Assembly (NCBI RefSeq): GCF_024127895.1
Contig: NZ_JAMYBK010000009.1
Span: 112,824-176,823, forward strand
DNA from: Pseudomonas guariconensis
GTDB lineage: Bacteria > Pseudomonadota > Gammaproteobacteria > Pseudomonadales > Pseudomonadaceae
Reading direction: 5' to 3'
DNA: 64,000 nt
Shown: piece by piece, positions 37,384 through 46,324 of the stretch
Layout: each line of letters begins with the position of its first letter
How positions within the stretch are numbered: position 1 is the first letter of the stretch
The notes under the pieces: generated by a model
What the model was told of the DNA's origin: nothing
Database searches by the model: none
Seen by the model: the letters and a program-made list of their open reading frames with translations, nothing else
Program-made: the position numbers and the translations under genes

Positions 37384-38001
37384 ATGACTGACCTCAACGA
37401 ATACGAGCAGCGGCTGATCGCCGAGGCCATCGCCCGGGCCGAACGGCGCACCGACGCGGAACTGGTGACGGTGCTGGCGCGTCGCGCCGACGACTACGCC
37501 TACTTGCCGTTGCTCTGGGCCGCGCTGCTGGCCCTGGCATTGCCCGGCCTGCTGCATGTGGCCCTGGGCTGGCCCGGTATCCGCGGCCTGCTGGTGGCCC
37601 AGGTGCTGCTGTTCATCGCCCTGTGCCTGCTGCTGCGCAACCCGCGCCTGGCCAGCCTCCTGGTGCCGCGCGTGCTGCGCCATCGGCGCGCCTCGGGGCT
37701 GGCGCGCCAGCAGTTCCTCGAACTGAACCTGCAACGCACCGCCGGTGCCACCGGGGTGCTGATCTTCGTCAGCGAGGCCGAGCACCACGTGGAGATCCTC
37801 GTCGACGAAGGCATCGCCCGGCACCTGCCGGAGCAGGCCCGGGCCGACATCGTGGCGCGCTTCACCGAGCAGGTGCGTCAGGGCCAGACCCTGCAGGGCT
37901 TCGTCGAGTGCATCGAGGCCTGTGGCGAGCTGCTCAGCGAGCATGTGCCGCCGACCCATGCGTGCAACGAACTGCCCAACCGCCTGGTGATCCTCGACTG
38001 A
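37384..38001 (+). CDS. TPM-domain membrane protein
   Basis: A 205-residue protein with the TPM (TLP18.3/Psb32/MOLO-1) pattern split around two adjacent membrane helices (about 42-62 and 66-86). EQRLIAEAIARAERRTDAELV begins the domain, and TGVLIFVSEAEHHVEILVDEGI continues it after the helices, followed by a helical C-terminus. TPM proteins are thought to help fold or repair membrane proteins, and some bind divalent metal; the role here is unknown. It is divergent from bglX. Confidence 0.72.
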   Translation: MTDLNEYEQRLIAEAIARAERRTDAELVTVLARRADDYAYLPLLWAALLALALPGLLHVALGWPGIRGLLVAQVLLFIALCLLLRNPRLASLLVPRVLRHRRASGLARQQFLELNLQRTAGATGVLIFVSEAEHHVEILVDEGIARHLPEQARADIVARFTEQVRQGQTLQGFVECIEACGELLSEHVPPTHACNELPNRLVILD

Positions 38002-38125
38002 ACCGCTTCTCCCCTGTGGGAGCAGGAGGGCTTCCATCGAGAAAACCTTCGCGCTGGCCGGGCATCGACGTAGAATGCCCGCCATTGCGCGTTGCGCTCC
38101 CCGCATACCGAGGCACCCATTTCCC

Positions 38126-39346
38126 ATGTCCGCCAACCCTTCCGCTCCCACCGCGCCGGATGCGCGTGCCCAGTTCCTGAGCCTGCTGGCCGACGCCCTG
38201 GACGACGGCACCCTGGCCAGGCTGGTGCTGGCCCGCCATGTCGGTGACGACCCGACCCTGCAGCGGATCATCGCCAAGCCTGTGGTGGTCAAGGGCCAGC
38301 CCTGCCTGTCGCTGGTCTATCGCCACCAGACCCGCGACATCACCCGCAACCTGCCGCTGGAGCAGGCCAAGGCGCTGGTCGCCGAACTGCTGCCGCAGAG
38401 CTTTCGCAATGCCCACCTGTTCACCCGCGAGGGTGAGGTGCAACTGGGCTTCAGCAAGAAGGGCAAGCCGCAGCTCCTGCACCATGGCACGCAACCCCCG
38501 CGCGAAGCGCAGCCGGCGGCCGGGCACGACCGGGAGAAGAAGCGCTACCTGGCGTTGTCGCGGCCGTTCCTGCGTGACCTGGGCGTGACCGATGCCCAGG
38601 GCGCGTTGATCCCGTCCATGTCGCGCAAGTGGAAGCAGATCAACAAGTTCATCGAGGTCTTCGACCATGCCCTGGCCAGCGCGCCACTGGCGGCAGGCCA
38701 GCCGCTGCGGGTGGCCGACTTCGGTTCGGGCAAGGGCTACCTGACCTTCGCCATGCATGACTACCTGCGTAACAGCCTGGCGCGTGACGCCCAGGTCACC
38801 GGTGTCGAGCTGCGCCAGGACATGGTCGACCTGTGCAACGCCGCCGCCGCGCGCCTGCAGCATCCAGGGCTGGAGTTCCAGTGCGGCGACGTGCGCAGCG
38901 TGGTGCCCGAGGCCATCGAGGTGATGATCGCCCTGCATGCCTGCGACATCGCCACCGACTACGCCATCCATACCGGTATCCGCTGCAAGGCCGCGATCAT
39001 CATGTGCTCGCCCTGCTGCCACAAGCAGATCCGCCCGCAGTTGCACAGCCCCGGCCTGCTCCAGCCGATGCTGCAGTACGGCCTGCACCTGGGGCAGCAG
39101 GCCGAGATGCTCACCGACAGCCTGCGCGCGCTGTACCTGGAGGCCTGTGGCTACGAGACCAAGGTGTTCGAGTTCATCTCGTTGGAGCACACCAACAAGA
39201 ACAAGATGATCCTCGCGGTGAAGCGCCGGCAGGCGGCGGACAACACCGCGCTGCTCGAGAAGATCGGCCAGCTCAAGGCGTTCTATGGCGTCAAGGAGCA
39301 TTGCCTGGAGACATTGCTGCGGGCTGATGGGTTGATTCCGGCTTGA
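38126..39346 (+). CDS. class I SAM-dependent methyltransferase
   Basis: A 406-residue protein with a C-terminal Rossmann methyltransferase domain: motif I VADFGSGKGYLTFAMHDYL (about 198-216), then VTGVELRQDMVDLCN and an AIIMCSPCCHKQIRP segment. The N-terminal 180 residues are a separate region of unknown function. This two-part layout is found in a family often annotated only as SAM-dependent methyltransferase (DUF4/PF13679-type domain). The start at 38126 (MSANPSAPTAPD) follows GAGG at 38110; the frame continues upstream without support. The substrate is unknown. Confidence 0.75.
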   Translation: MSANPSAPTAPDARAQFLSLLADALDDGTLARLVLARHVGDDPTLQRIIAKPVVVKGQPCLSLVYRHQTRDITRNLPLEQAKALVAELLPQSFRNAHLFTREGEVQLGFSKKGKPQLLHHGTQPPREAQPAAGHDREKKRYLALSRPFLRDLGVTDAQGALIPSMSRKWKQINKFIEVFDHALASAPLAAGQPLRVADFGSGKGYLTFAMHDYLRNSLARDAQVTGVELRQDMVDLCNAAAARLQHPGLEFQCGDVRSVVPEAIEVMIALHACDIATDYAIHTGIRCKAAIIMCSPCCHKQIRPQLHSPGLLQPMLQYGLHLGQQAEMLTDSLRALYLEACGYETKVFEFISLEHTNKNKMILAVKRRQAADNTALLEKIGQLKAFYGVKEHCLETLLRADGLIPA

Positions 39347-39384
39347 GGCTTCTGCGCTGCCACGCTTCGTAAAGCCCTGCTCTA

Positions 39385-39418
39385 GGGAATGGTCCTGAGG
39401 TCATGTAGGGCCATTCCC
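39385..39418. terminator. hairpin between convergent genes
   Basis: GGGAATGG (39385..39392) pairs with CCATTCCC (39411..39418), extended inward by CCT/AGG after a mismatch. It lies between the ends of the methyltransferase and DUF4917 genes; a rightward or leftward U-run is lacking. Confidence 0.45.
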
Positions 39419-39534
39419 CCCCGGGTATGTGACGTCAGGAGCTGCTGTGGATCTGACACGTGTCGCCAGCTTGGTTTGTCAACGCAGCACCAGCCGTCCC
39501 GTGCTCTGACAGGGCAGTTTTGCCCCCGGTCTGC

Positions 39535-40551
39535 TCATCGCCGCCGGGCATGCTCGGCAGGCACCGCGATCGCCAACGCGGGGTTACCCAGCGGATGGCT
39601 GCTGGCATCGAAGAAATGCAGTGCGATCTGCGGCGTATCAGCGAAGCGTTGAGCGAAATGCTGTTTCTGGTTGATCACCGACGCCTCGCTCAACGGCCGG
39701 ATGGCAATCGACAGGTGTTTCGGCCGGGCCTGGCGGATGGCGTCGAGCAGGTGCTGGTCGCTGGCGTCCAGGTGCTGGCCGAACAGGCACAGGCCCTGGT
39801 TTTCGCCGGCCAGTTGGCCCAACCCCCAGGACAGATAGTCCGACGCGCGGATGGCGCGCAGTTTTTCCTCGCTGCGGCTCTCGTTGACGAACAGCGGCAC
39901 CTCGCCAGGAATGTTCACGGCAAAGCCATCGAGCAGTTCGCCGCCTTCGGCGCTGCGCTGGCGGGTGCTGCCATCGGGCAGCTTGAGCAGGTGCAGGCCG
40001 CCGTGCAGGTGAACGACGCGGGTGCCTTCGGTGGCGGTACGGCGCACGTCGAAGAAACCCTGCTCGTCGAAGAGCGTGGCGAAGCCCTCCGGCGCCTGCC
40101 CTACGGCCCAGGGCAGCAGCAGGTCGTAGTTGCTGGTATAGACGTTGCGATAGCCGCGCAGGGCCTGGTTGATCGTCGCCAGGATGGCGCCTGACACCTG
40201 CGCCCAGGGCAGGTGCACGACGCGCATGGCGTGGATCAGCGCTTCCTTGATCGAGTAGTAGCGGTTGAGCGGGGCGGTGGAGTTGATGGCCAGCGCGGCG
40301 TTGGCCCGCACCGTGGTGTTCAGGGTGCTGAGCACCGGCTCGAACAGCTCCGTGCCGAGGGCCTTGAACAAGGCCTGGTCGCTGACCCCCAGCGCCTTGT
40401 GCCGGACCCGCTGCGCCTCCTCGAACAGCGAGAAGTAGCCGAACGGCTTCCACAGTGCGCGGCTGGCGCCGTTGCCCAGCAGCAGGGCATCGCAGGGGTG
40501 GCGGTCGTTCAGGTCCGCCCAGGCGGGCAGGTGGGCGTCGAGAGCAGGCAT
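39535..40551 (-). CDS. DUF4917 protein with SIR2-like fold
   Basis: A 338-residue protein that fits DUF4917. It carries SIR2-type Rossmann marks: LLLGNGASRALW (23-34), YTSNYDLLLP (138-147) and VVHLHGG (179-185). These are the glycine-rich start, the SIR2-like Asn-Tyr-Asp element and a central His region. SIR2-like domains of this kind are often NADases in phage-defence proteins, while DUF4917 itself has no known role. There is no partner effector or sensor domain. It stands alone between a methyltransferase gene and an iron-uptake operon. Activity is inferred only from motif likeness. Confidence 0.68.
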   Translation of the reverse strand: MPALDAHLPAWADLNDRHPCDALLLGNGASRALWKPFGYFSLFEEAQRVRHKALGVSDQALFKALGTELFEPVLSTLNTTVRANAALAINSTAPLNRYYSIKEALIHAMRVVHLPWAQVSGAILATINQALRGYRNVYTSNYDLLLPWAVGQAPEGFATLFDEQGFFDVRRTATEGTRVVHLHGGLHLLKLPDGSTRQRSAEGGELLDGFAVNIPGEVPLFVNESRSEEKLRAIRASDYLSWGLGQLAGENQGLCLFGQHLDASDQHLLDAIRQARPKHLSIAIRPLSEASVINQKQHFAQRFADTPQIALHFFDASSHPLGNPALAIAVPAEHARRR

Positions 40552-40671
40552 CGCAGGTCCGTTGGGTAGGGCGAAGAACGTGGCGACTTTAGCATGTCGT
40601 GGATCTCGCGTGGCTGGCCACTGAAGTGGCGCACAAGACCGATAGGCTGGCGACGGCTGGAAGACATGTGT

Positions 40672-40694
40672 GAGAATGATAGGAATTCCTATTA
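40672..40694 (+). promoter_or_regulatory. Fur box before the FecI-type sigma gene
   Basis: GAGAATGATAGGAATTCCTATTA contains the perfect palindrome ATAGGAATTCCTAT (40679..40692), which follows the Fur 7-1-7 hexamer pattern and sits just before the sigma gene (start 40720). Iron-replete Fur would silence the whole unit. Confidence 0.7.
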
Positions 40695-40719
40695 ACGACC
40701 CTGCCCACTCCTACGCGCA

Positions 40720-41259
40720 ATGACATCCTTCACCACGCCCTGGGCCGGCGCCGCGCCGGCCTTCCAGGCGGTCGTCGACGACCTGCTCGCCCACTACAGC
40801 GACCTGCGCCGCTACCTGTGCGCCCGCCTGCGCAACCCTGACGATGCCGCCGACATCGCCCAGTCCAGCTTCGCCCAGGCCTACGCCCATGCCCTCAATG
40901 CGCCGGTGATCAATGCCCGCGCGCTGTTGTTCCAGGCCGCGCGCAACCTGTGCATCGACCAGTACCGCCGGCGCAGCACCGAACTGGCAGCGCTGGAGGA
41001 CTGGTTGGCCCGCGCCGATGCGCTCAGCCCCAGTGTCGAGGAGATCATGATCGCCCGCGAGCAGTTGCAGCAGCTGATCGCCCGCATCGAGCGCATGCCG
41101 CGCCTGCGCCGCGAAGTCTTCGTCCGTGTGCGTCTGCATGGGCAGAGCCACCGCGAGGTGTGCCAGGCGCTGGGCCTGTCGGCCAAGTCGGTGGAGCTGC
41201 ATATTGCCCGCGCGGTGTTCGACCTGTCCGAACTGCGCCTGGCCGTGCGTCATGGTTGA
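40720..41259 (+). CDS. FecI-type ECF sigma factor (iron starvation)
   Basis: A 179-residue extracytoplasmic-function sigma factor of the FecI/iron-starvation class. Region 2 shows LRRYLCARLRNPDDAADIAQSSF (about 28-50), and region 4 has RMPRLRREVFVRVRLHGQSHREV with SAKSVELHIARAVFDL as the recognition helix. It should transcribe the siderophore receptor gene when the receptor signals through FecR. A Fur box is directly upstream. It overlaps fecR by 8 bases. The target promoter probably lies in 42215..42295. Confidence 0.88.
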   Translation: MTSFTTPWAGAAPAFQAVVDDLLAHYSDLRRYLCARLRNPDDAADIAQSSFAQAYAHALNAPVINARALLFQAARNLCIDQYRRRSTELAALEDWLARADALSPSVEEIMIAREQLQQLIARIERMPRLRREVFVRVRLHGQSHREVCQALGLSAKSVELHIARAVFDLSELRLAVRHG

Positions 41260-42214
41260 GTCGGTGTCACCGCGCAAGGTGCAGCAGGCGCTGATGTATC
41301 TGGCGGCCTTGCACGGCGATGACCCGGAGCGGGTGCGCCAGGTCGGTGGCCAGGTGCAGCGCTGGCGCGGCAGGAGCGACGAGCACGAACGCGCCTGGCA
41401 GGAGGCCGAACAGCGCTGGCAGATGGTTCATCGCCTGGCACCACAGCTGCGGGGGGCGGTGCAGCCGCAGCCCTACGACCCGGCCCGTCGGCGCTTGCTG
41501 CGCCAGGGGAGTGCCCTGGCCGTGGTGCTGGCGGCCGGTGGCTGGCTGGGGTGGATGTTCAAGCGTACCTCACCCTTCCAGCACGACCTGCAGACCGCCC
41601 ACGCCGAAGCGCCGCGCGCCGTCGCGCTGCCTGACGGCAGCCAGTTGCTGGCGGCTGCCGAGACCAACCTGCGGGTGCGCTTCGACCATGGCCAGCGCCA
41701 GGTGCTGTTGTTGCACGGCAATGTGTTCTTCGACGTCGCCCACGAGATGTGGCGGCCGTTTCTGGTCAGCACCCGCCTGGGCTGGGTAGAGGTGCTCGGC
41801 ACCGCCTTCAGCGTCAGCGACCGTGGCGGTCGGGTGCAGGTGGCAGTTGCCCGGGGGCGGGTCCAGGTGCGCGACCTGCAAGGCGGCGAGCAGATTCTGG
41901 TGGCCGGTGAGCGTATCTGCCTGGACGAGCGGGGCCGGCTGGGTCCGCTGCGCTCCGGCGGTCGCTTCGGCCCCGAGCTGGGCCACTGGCAGCGCGGCTG
42001 GTGGTCGTTCACCGACCAGGCGCTGGCGGATGTCATCGGCGAACTCAATGCCTACCTGGCGCAGCCGCTCCGGGTCGATCCTGGCGCGGCAGGGTTGCGC
42101 CTGACCGGTAGCTTCCCCAGCGACCGACCCGAGGTGCTGCTCGAAGCACTGCCACGGATCCTCCCGGTACGCCTGGTGGAGGAGGGCGGTCGACGCCTGG
42201 TGCAGCGACGTTGA
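41252..42214 (+). CDS. FecR-type anti-sigma/sigma regulator
   Basis: A 320-residue FecR-like inner-membrane protein. An N-terminal cytoplasmic DUF4880 segment (ALMYLAALHGDDPERVRQ, 12-29) binds the sigma factor, a single TM helix lies near 85-103 (GSALAVVLAAGGWLGWMF), and a periplasmic FecR domain follows (VALPDGSQLLAAAETNLRV, LLLHGNVFFDVAHE, VEVLGTAFSVSD) with a DUF4974-like C-terminal part that contacts the receptor STN domain. The start at 41252 overlaps the sigma gene, showing coupling. It transmits the loaded-receptor signal to the sigma factor. Confidence 0.88.
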   Translation: MVESVSPRKVQQALMYLAALHGDDPERVRQVGGQVQRWRGRSDEHERAWQEAEQRWQMVHRLAPQLRGAVQPQPYDPARRRLLRQGSALAVVLAAGGWLGWMFKRTSPFQHDLQTAHAEAPRAVALPDGSQLLAAAETNLRVRFDHGQRQVLLLHGNVFFDVAHEMWRPFLVSTRLGWVEVLGTAFSVSDRGGRVQVAVARGRVQVRDLQGGEQILVAGERICLDERGRLGPLRSGGRFGPELGHWQRGWWSFTDQALADVIGELNAYLAQPLRVDPGAAGLRLTGSFPSDRPEVLLEALPRILPVRLVEEGGRRLVQRR

Positions 42215-42295
42215 AACAGGCCGGCAGATTTTTTGAGGGGTAACGCGAAGGTGCTGCGTCATCACAGGTGAATCCACCTTCTGCAAGGACCGATC

Positions 42296-44677
42296 ATGTC
42301 GCTTTACCCCACCCGCTTCCCCGGCACCCTGCGCCGTTTGGCCCTGGCCTGCGCCTTGGGTGGCGCGGGCCTGGCGCCCGCCGTCGCGCTGGCCGACAGC
42401 CAGCCGCTGGCGCTGGACCTGCCAAGCCAGTCCCTGGAGGCCACCGTGCATGCCCTGGCCCATGAGTCAGGTGTGGCCATCGCGGCCGACAGCCGTGTGC
42501 TCGCCGGCCGCAGCGCACCGGCCCTGCGGGGGCGCTACACGGTGTTGCAAGCCTTGCAGCAGTTGCTGCAGGGCAGTGACCTGGTGGCGGTCGAGGAAAA
42601 CGGTGTGGTGATCCTGCGCAGCAGCAGCGAGGCGGGCGCCCTGACCCTCGGGGCGACCACGGTCAACGCCAGCGGCTTCGCCAGTGACCTGCCCGACGCC
42701 TACAGCGGCGGCCAGGTCGCCCGCGGTGCGCGGGTTGGCCTGTTGGGCAACCGCGACATCATGGACACGCCGTTCAACATCACCGCGTATACCGCGCAGG
42801 CCATCGAGAACCAGCAGAGCGGCACGGTCGGCGCGGTGTTGCGCAACGATCCGTCGATCCGCTTCAGCACTGGCGAAGGCCATGCCTACGAGAACTTCAT
42901 GATCCGCGGTTACTCCCTGGACTCCACTGAGCTTGCGGTGAACGGCCTGTACGGCCTGGCGCCGGATGGCCATGTGCCGACCGAGTTCCTCGAGCGGGTC
43001 GAGGTGCTCAAGGGGCCGGGGGCACTGCTTTCCGGCATGGCGCCCAATGGCGGTGTGGGCGGCGTGATCAACCTGGTGCCCAAGCGCGCTGGCGATGCGC
43101 CGCTGACGCGCCTGACCACCAGCTACGTGTCCGATGGTTTCGTCGCCGAGCACATCGACCTGAGCCGGCGCTTCGCCGACGGTCGCTTCGGCATCCGCTT
43201 CAACGGCGTCTACGGTAGCGGCGACACCGGTGTGGACCAGCAATCCAAGGATCGCACCCTCGCGTCCCTGGCGCTCGATTATCGGGGCGACGACTTCAAG
43301 CTCGAGCTCGATGCCTACGAGACCCATGAGAAACTCGACAACGGCAGCCCGATGATGGCCGGCTTCAGCAAGCTGGGCCAGGTGACCAAGGCCCCCAAGC
43401 CCGACACCAACATCCTCGAAGGCATCCATGCCAAGCAGATCAGTAAAGCCGTGGTGCTGCACGGTGAATATGAGCTGGACGAGCACTGGACCGCCTTCGC
43501 CAGCGTCGGTGGCGCGCGGACCCGCTACGACGGCTTTCTCAACGGTACCCGGGTCATCGTCACCAAGGCCGACGGCACGGCCACTGGCGAAACCTACAAC
43601 CAGGCCGGCTACACCCACAGCCTGTCCACCGAGGCTGGCCTGCGCGGCAACTTCATGACCGGTGACGTGAGCCACCAACTGGTGCTCAGTGCCACCCTGC
43701 TGCACCAGGACATCGGCCGTGCGCCGACCGTCACCGGGCCGAAGTACACCACCAGCATCTACCACCCGGGCAAGGCGGTGATCGCCGGCGACCATGGCAG
43801 CAGCGACAAGACCGGCGACAACACCTTGTCCAGCTTCGCCCTGGCCGACACCCTGGGTTTCGTCGATGACCGCGTGCTGCTGACCCTGGGGGTACGGGCC
43901 CAGCGGGTACGCCAGAAAATGAGCAACCCCGCCTACGACGAGCGCAAGCTGACCCCGGCCCTGGGGATCGTGGTCAAGCCCTGGGATGCGCCGTTATCGC
44001 TGTATGCCAACTACATCGAAGGGCTGACCCAGGGCGGCATGGTCACTGACCTCAAGGCGGCCAACTATGGCGAGCAGTTCGCACCGTACGTGGCCAGGCA
44101 GATGGAAACCGGCGTGAAGTGGGACCTGGGCGATTTCAGTCATACCCTGGCGGTGTTCCAGATCGAGAAGCCGAGCATGATCAAGGACGGCGGGGCCGAC
44201 GAGTACCGCTACACCGACGATGGCGAGCAGCGCAACCGCGGCGTGGAATGGAACATGTTCGGCGAGGTCGTGCCCGGCGTACGTCTGCTCGGTGGCGTGA
44301 CCTATACCCGTGCCAGGCTGACCAAGACCGCCAACGGCCAGCTCGACGGCAATACCGCCCGTGGCGTGCCGCAGTGGTCGGCCAACCTTGGCGCCGAGTG
44401 GGACCTGCCGTGGGTAGAGGGCCTGACCCTGACCGCCCTGGGCATCCACAGCAGTTCCCAGTACCTGGACGACGAGAACACGCTGAAGATCCCCCAGTGG
44501 ACTCGCTATGACCTGGGCGCACGCTATGCCACCAAGGTGTTGAGCAAGGACGTGACCCTGCGTGCCAGCCTGGAAAACGTCGAGAACCGCGCCTATTGGG
44601 CCGGGGTGTTCAACCCTGGCTACGCCACGGTGAGCGAGCCGCGAACCCTGAAACTCTCCGCCAGTGTCGACTTCTGA
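42296..44677 (+). CDS. TonB-dependent siderophore transducer/receptor with STN domain
   Basis: A 793-residue outer-membrane receptor. After a signal peptide (to about 33, ALA|DSQP) comes the STN signalling domain (about 40-110; SQSLEATVHALAHESGVAIA, YTVLQALQQLLQGSDL), which marks it as a transducer acting with FecR. The plug has ENFMIRGYSL and VEVLKGPGALLSG near 240, and the barrel ends in the expected C-terminal Phe (LKLSASVDF). It follows fecI-fecR, and a siderophore esterase follows it, so a hydrolysable catecholate such as enterobactin is the likely ligand. The ligand is inferred from the neighbour. Confidence 0.88.
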   Translation: MSLYPTRFPGTLRRLALACALGGAGLAPAVALADSQPLALDLPSQSLEATVHALAHESGVAIAADSRVLAGRSAPALRGRYTVLQALQQLLQGSDLVAVEENGVVILRSSSEAGALTLGATTVNASGFASDLPDAYSGGQVARGARVGLLGNRDIMDTPFNITAYTAQAIENQQSGTVGAVLRNDPSIRFSTGEGHAYENFMIRGYSLDSTELAVNGLYGLAPDGHVPTEFLERVEVLKGPGALLSGMAPNGGVGGVINLVPKRAGDAPLTRLTTSYVSDGFVAEHIDLSRRFADGRFGIRFNGVYGSGDTGVDQQSKDRTLASLALDYRGDDFKLELDAYETHEKLDNGSPMMAGFSKLGQVTKAPKPDTNILEGIHAKQISKAVVLHGEYELDEHWTAFASVGGARTRYDGFLNGTRVIVTKADGTATGETYNQAGYTHSLSTEAGLRGNFMTGDVSHQLVLSATLLHQDIGRAPTVTGPKYTTSIYHPGKAVIAGDHGSSDKTGDNTLSSFALADTLGFVDDRVLLTLGVRAQRVRQKMSNPAYDERKLTPALGIVVKPWDAPLSLYANYIEGLTQGGMVTDLKAANYGEQFAPYVARQMETGVKWDLGDFSHTLAVFQIEKPSMIKDGGADEYRYTDDGEQRNRGVEWNMFGEVVPGVRLLGGVTYTRARLTKTANGQLDGNTARGVPQWSANLGAEWDLPWVEGLTLTALGIHSSSQYLDDENTLKIPQWTRYDLGARYATKVLSKDVTLRASLENVENRAYWAGVFNPGYATVSEPRTLKLSASVDF

Positions 44678-44684
44678 GGTGAAC

Positions 44685-46298
44685 ATGCATCGATTCGCGT
44701 GCTGTGGGTGTGCGGTGCTCATGGCCGCCGCTTGTGCGGGTGGGGCCCAGGCCGCGCCGGACCAAGGGCTGCGGGTAGGCCAGGTCGTCAGCGGCCGGGC
44801 CCTCGAGGCCTCCCAGTCCGTCTGGCCACTGTCGCTCAAGGCCGGGGACCTGGTTCGTGGCCGGGTCGATGGCGATGTCAGCCTGCGCTTGCTCGATGAG
44901 CGCGGGCAATCGCTGCGCCTGCTGCTCGATGGCCTCGACCAGCCCCGCGAGTTCCTGTTCGTCGCCGGGCGCGACGGCCGTTTCGGCCTGCGCGCCGAGC
45001 CCCTGCCGATCCGCCCGGGGGCCCACTTCAGCTTGCGCCTGGAGCAGGTGCTGGCGGCCAGCGAGCAGCGCCGTGCTCCGGTGCCGCTGGCCAGCCCGAC
45101 CCTGCGCGAGCTGGCCGGGCAACTCGCTAACGGTGGCGACACGGCAGCGTTCTGGCAGGCGCGTGCCGAACAGGGCACGCCCTTGGTCGAGGCGGTTCCC
45201 GGCAAGCCCGGGCAGCGCCTGGTCACCTTCCTCTGGCGCGGTGCCAGGGACAACGTGCGTATGTTCGGCGCCCCGAGTGGCAGCCACGAGGCGTTGCAGC
45301 GCCTGGGCGAAAGCGATGTCTGGTACCGCAGTTTCGAGGTACCCGCCGCTACGCGGCTGAGCTACCAGATGGCCCCGGATGTACCCCCCTCGGACGACCG
45401 CCGGGTGATCCTCGCCAGCACGCGCCGCGACCCGCTCAACCCCAACACCTTCGCCGACGCCAGCGGTGACCCCTGGTTGTCACGTTCCCGCCTGGAGCTG
45501 CCCGACGCTGCGCCGCAGCCGTGGAGTGCCGAGCGGCCGGGCGTGGCCCGTGGCAGCGTCGAGCGCAAGCGCCTGGCCAGCCGGTCGCTGGGCAACGAGC
45601 GTGACATCTACCTGTACCGCCCGGCTGGCTGGCGCCTGGGCCAGGCCGACCAAGGCCTGCTGGTGCTGTTCGACGCCCACGCCTACACCCGCCAGGTACC
45701 GACCCCGACGATCCTCGACAACCTGATCGCCGAAGGTCGGATACCGCCCACGGCGGCGATCATCATCGCCAATCCCAGTGACCTCAGCCGTCAACAGGAA
45801 CTGCCGCCCAACCCAGCCTTCGCGCGCTTCATGGCCGAGGAACTGATGCCCTGGGCGCATCGGCAAGGGATCTCGGCGCAGGCCTCGCACACCGTGGTCG
45901 CCGGCTCCAGCTACGGCGGCCTGGCCGCAGCTTACATGGGGCTCAGGCATCCGGAGCTGTTCGGTAACGTGCTGAGCCTGTCGGGTTCCTACTGGTGGGC
46001 CAGGGAGGGCGAGGAGCCTGGCTGGCTGACCCGCGAGTACGTCAAGGTGCCCCGCCTGCCGCTGCGTTTCTACCTGCAGGCCGGGCTGTTCGAAGGGCCC
46101 AGGATCCTCGACAGCAATCGCCACCTGCGTGATGTGCTGCTGGCCAAGGGGTATGAGGTCGAGCAAGTCGAATATCCGGCGGGGCACGACTACCTGCAAT
46201 GGCGGGGGAGCCTGCCGTGCGGGTTGGTCAGCCTGCTCGGCAAAGGGACGCAAACCGTAGCCGAGGCGTGCAGGTATCCTCAAGGCATCGATCCTTGA
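44685..46298 (+). CDS. exported enterochelin-type siderophore esterase
   Basis: A 537-residue esterase of the Fes/IroE (esterase D-like) type. It has a signal peptide (about 1-23, GGAQA|APDQ), so it should act in the periplasm. An N-terminal beta-rich domain (about 30-290) precedes the alpha/beta hydrolase: LVLFDAHAYTRQVPTPTILDNL, the nucleophile elbow VVAGSSYGGLAA and a catalytic His in YPAGHDYLQW. The start at 44685 follows GAGGTGAAC; it is 7 bases after the receptor stop, so the two are co-transcribed. It would open the imported siderophore to release iron. Confidence 0.85.
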   Translation: MHRFACCGCAVLMAAACAGGAQAAPDQGLRVGQVVSGRALEASQSVWPLSLKAGDLVRGRVDGDVSLRLLDERGQSLRLLLDGLDQPREFLFVAGRDGRFGLRAEPLPIRPGAHFSLRLEQVLAASEQRRAPVPLASPTLRELAGQLANGGDTAAFWQARAEQGTPLVEAVPGKPGQRLVTFLWRGARDNVRMFGAPSGSHEALQRLGESDVWYRSFEVPAATRLSYQMAPDVPPSDDRRVILASTRRDPLNPNTFADASGDPWLSRSRLELPDAAPQPWSAERPGVARGSVERKRLASRSLGNERDIYLYRPAGWRLGQADQGLLVLFDAHAYTRQVPTPTILDNLIAEGRIPPTAAIIIANPSDLSRQQELPPNPAFARFMAEELMPWAHRQGISAQASHTVVAGSSYGGLAAAYMGLRHPELFGNVLSLSGSYWWAREGEEPGWLTREYVKVPRLPLRFYLQAGLFEGPRILDSNRHLRDVLLAKGYEVEQVEYPAGHDYLQWRGSLPCGLVSLLGKGTQTVAEACRYPQGIDP

Positions 46299-46324
46299 AA
46301 CAGGCATGCCAGCGGTAAGCGGCG

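Noticed and set aside
43274..43286. CGATTATCGGGG inside the siderophore receptor gene as a PcaR box
   Set aside because: Matches only the core, lies within a coding region and has no promoter role there.
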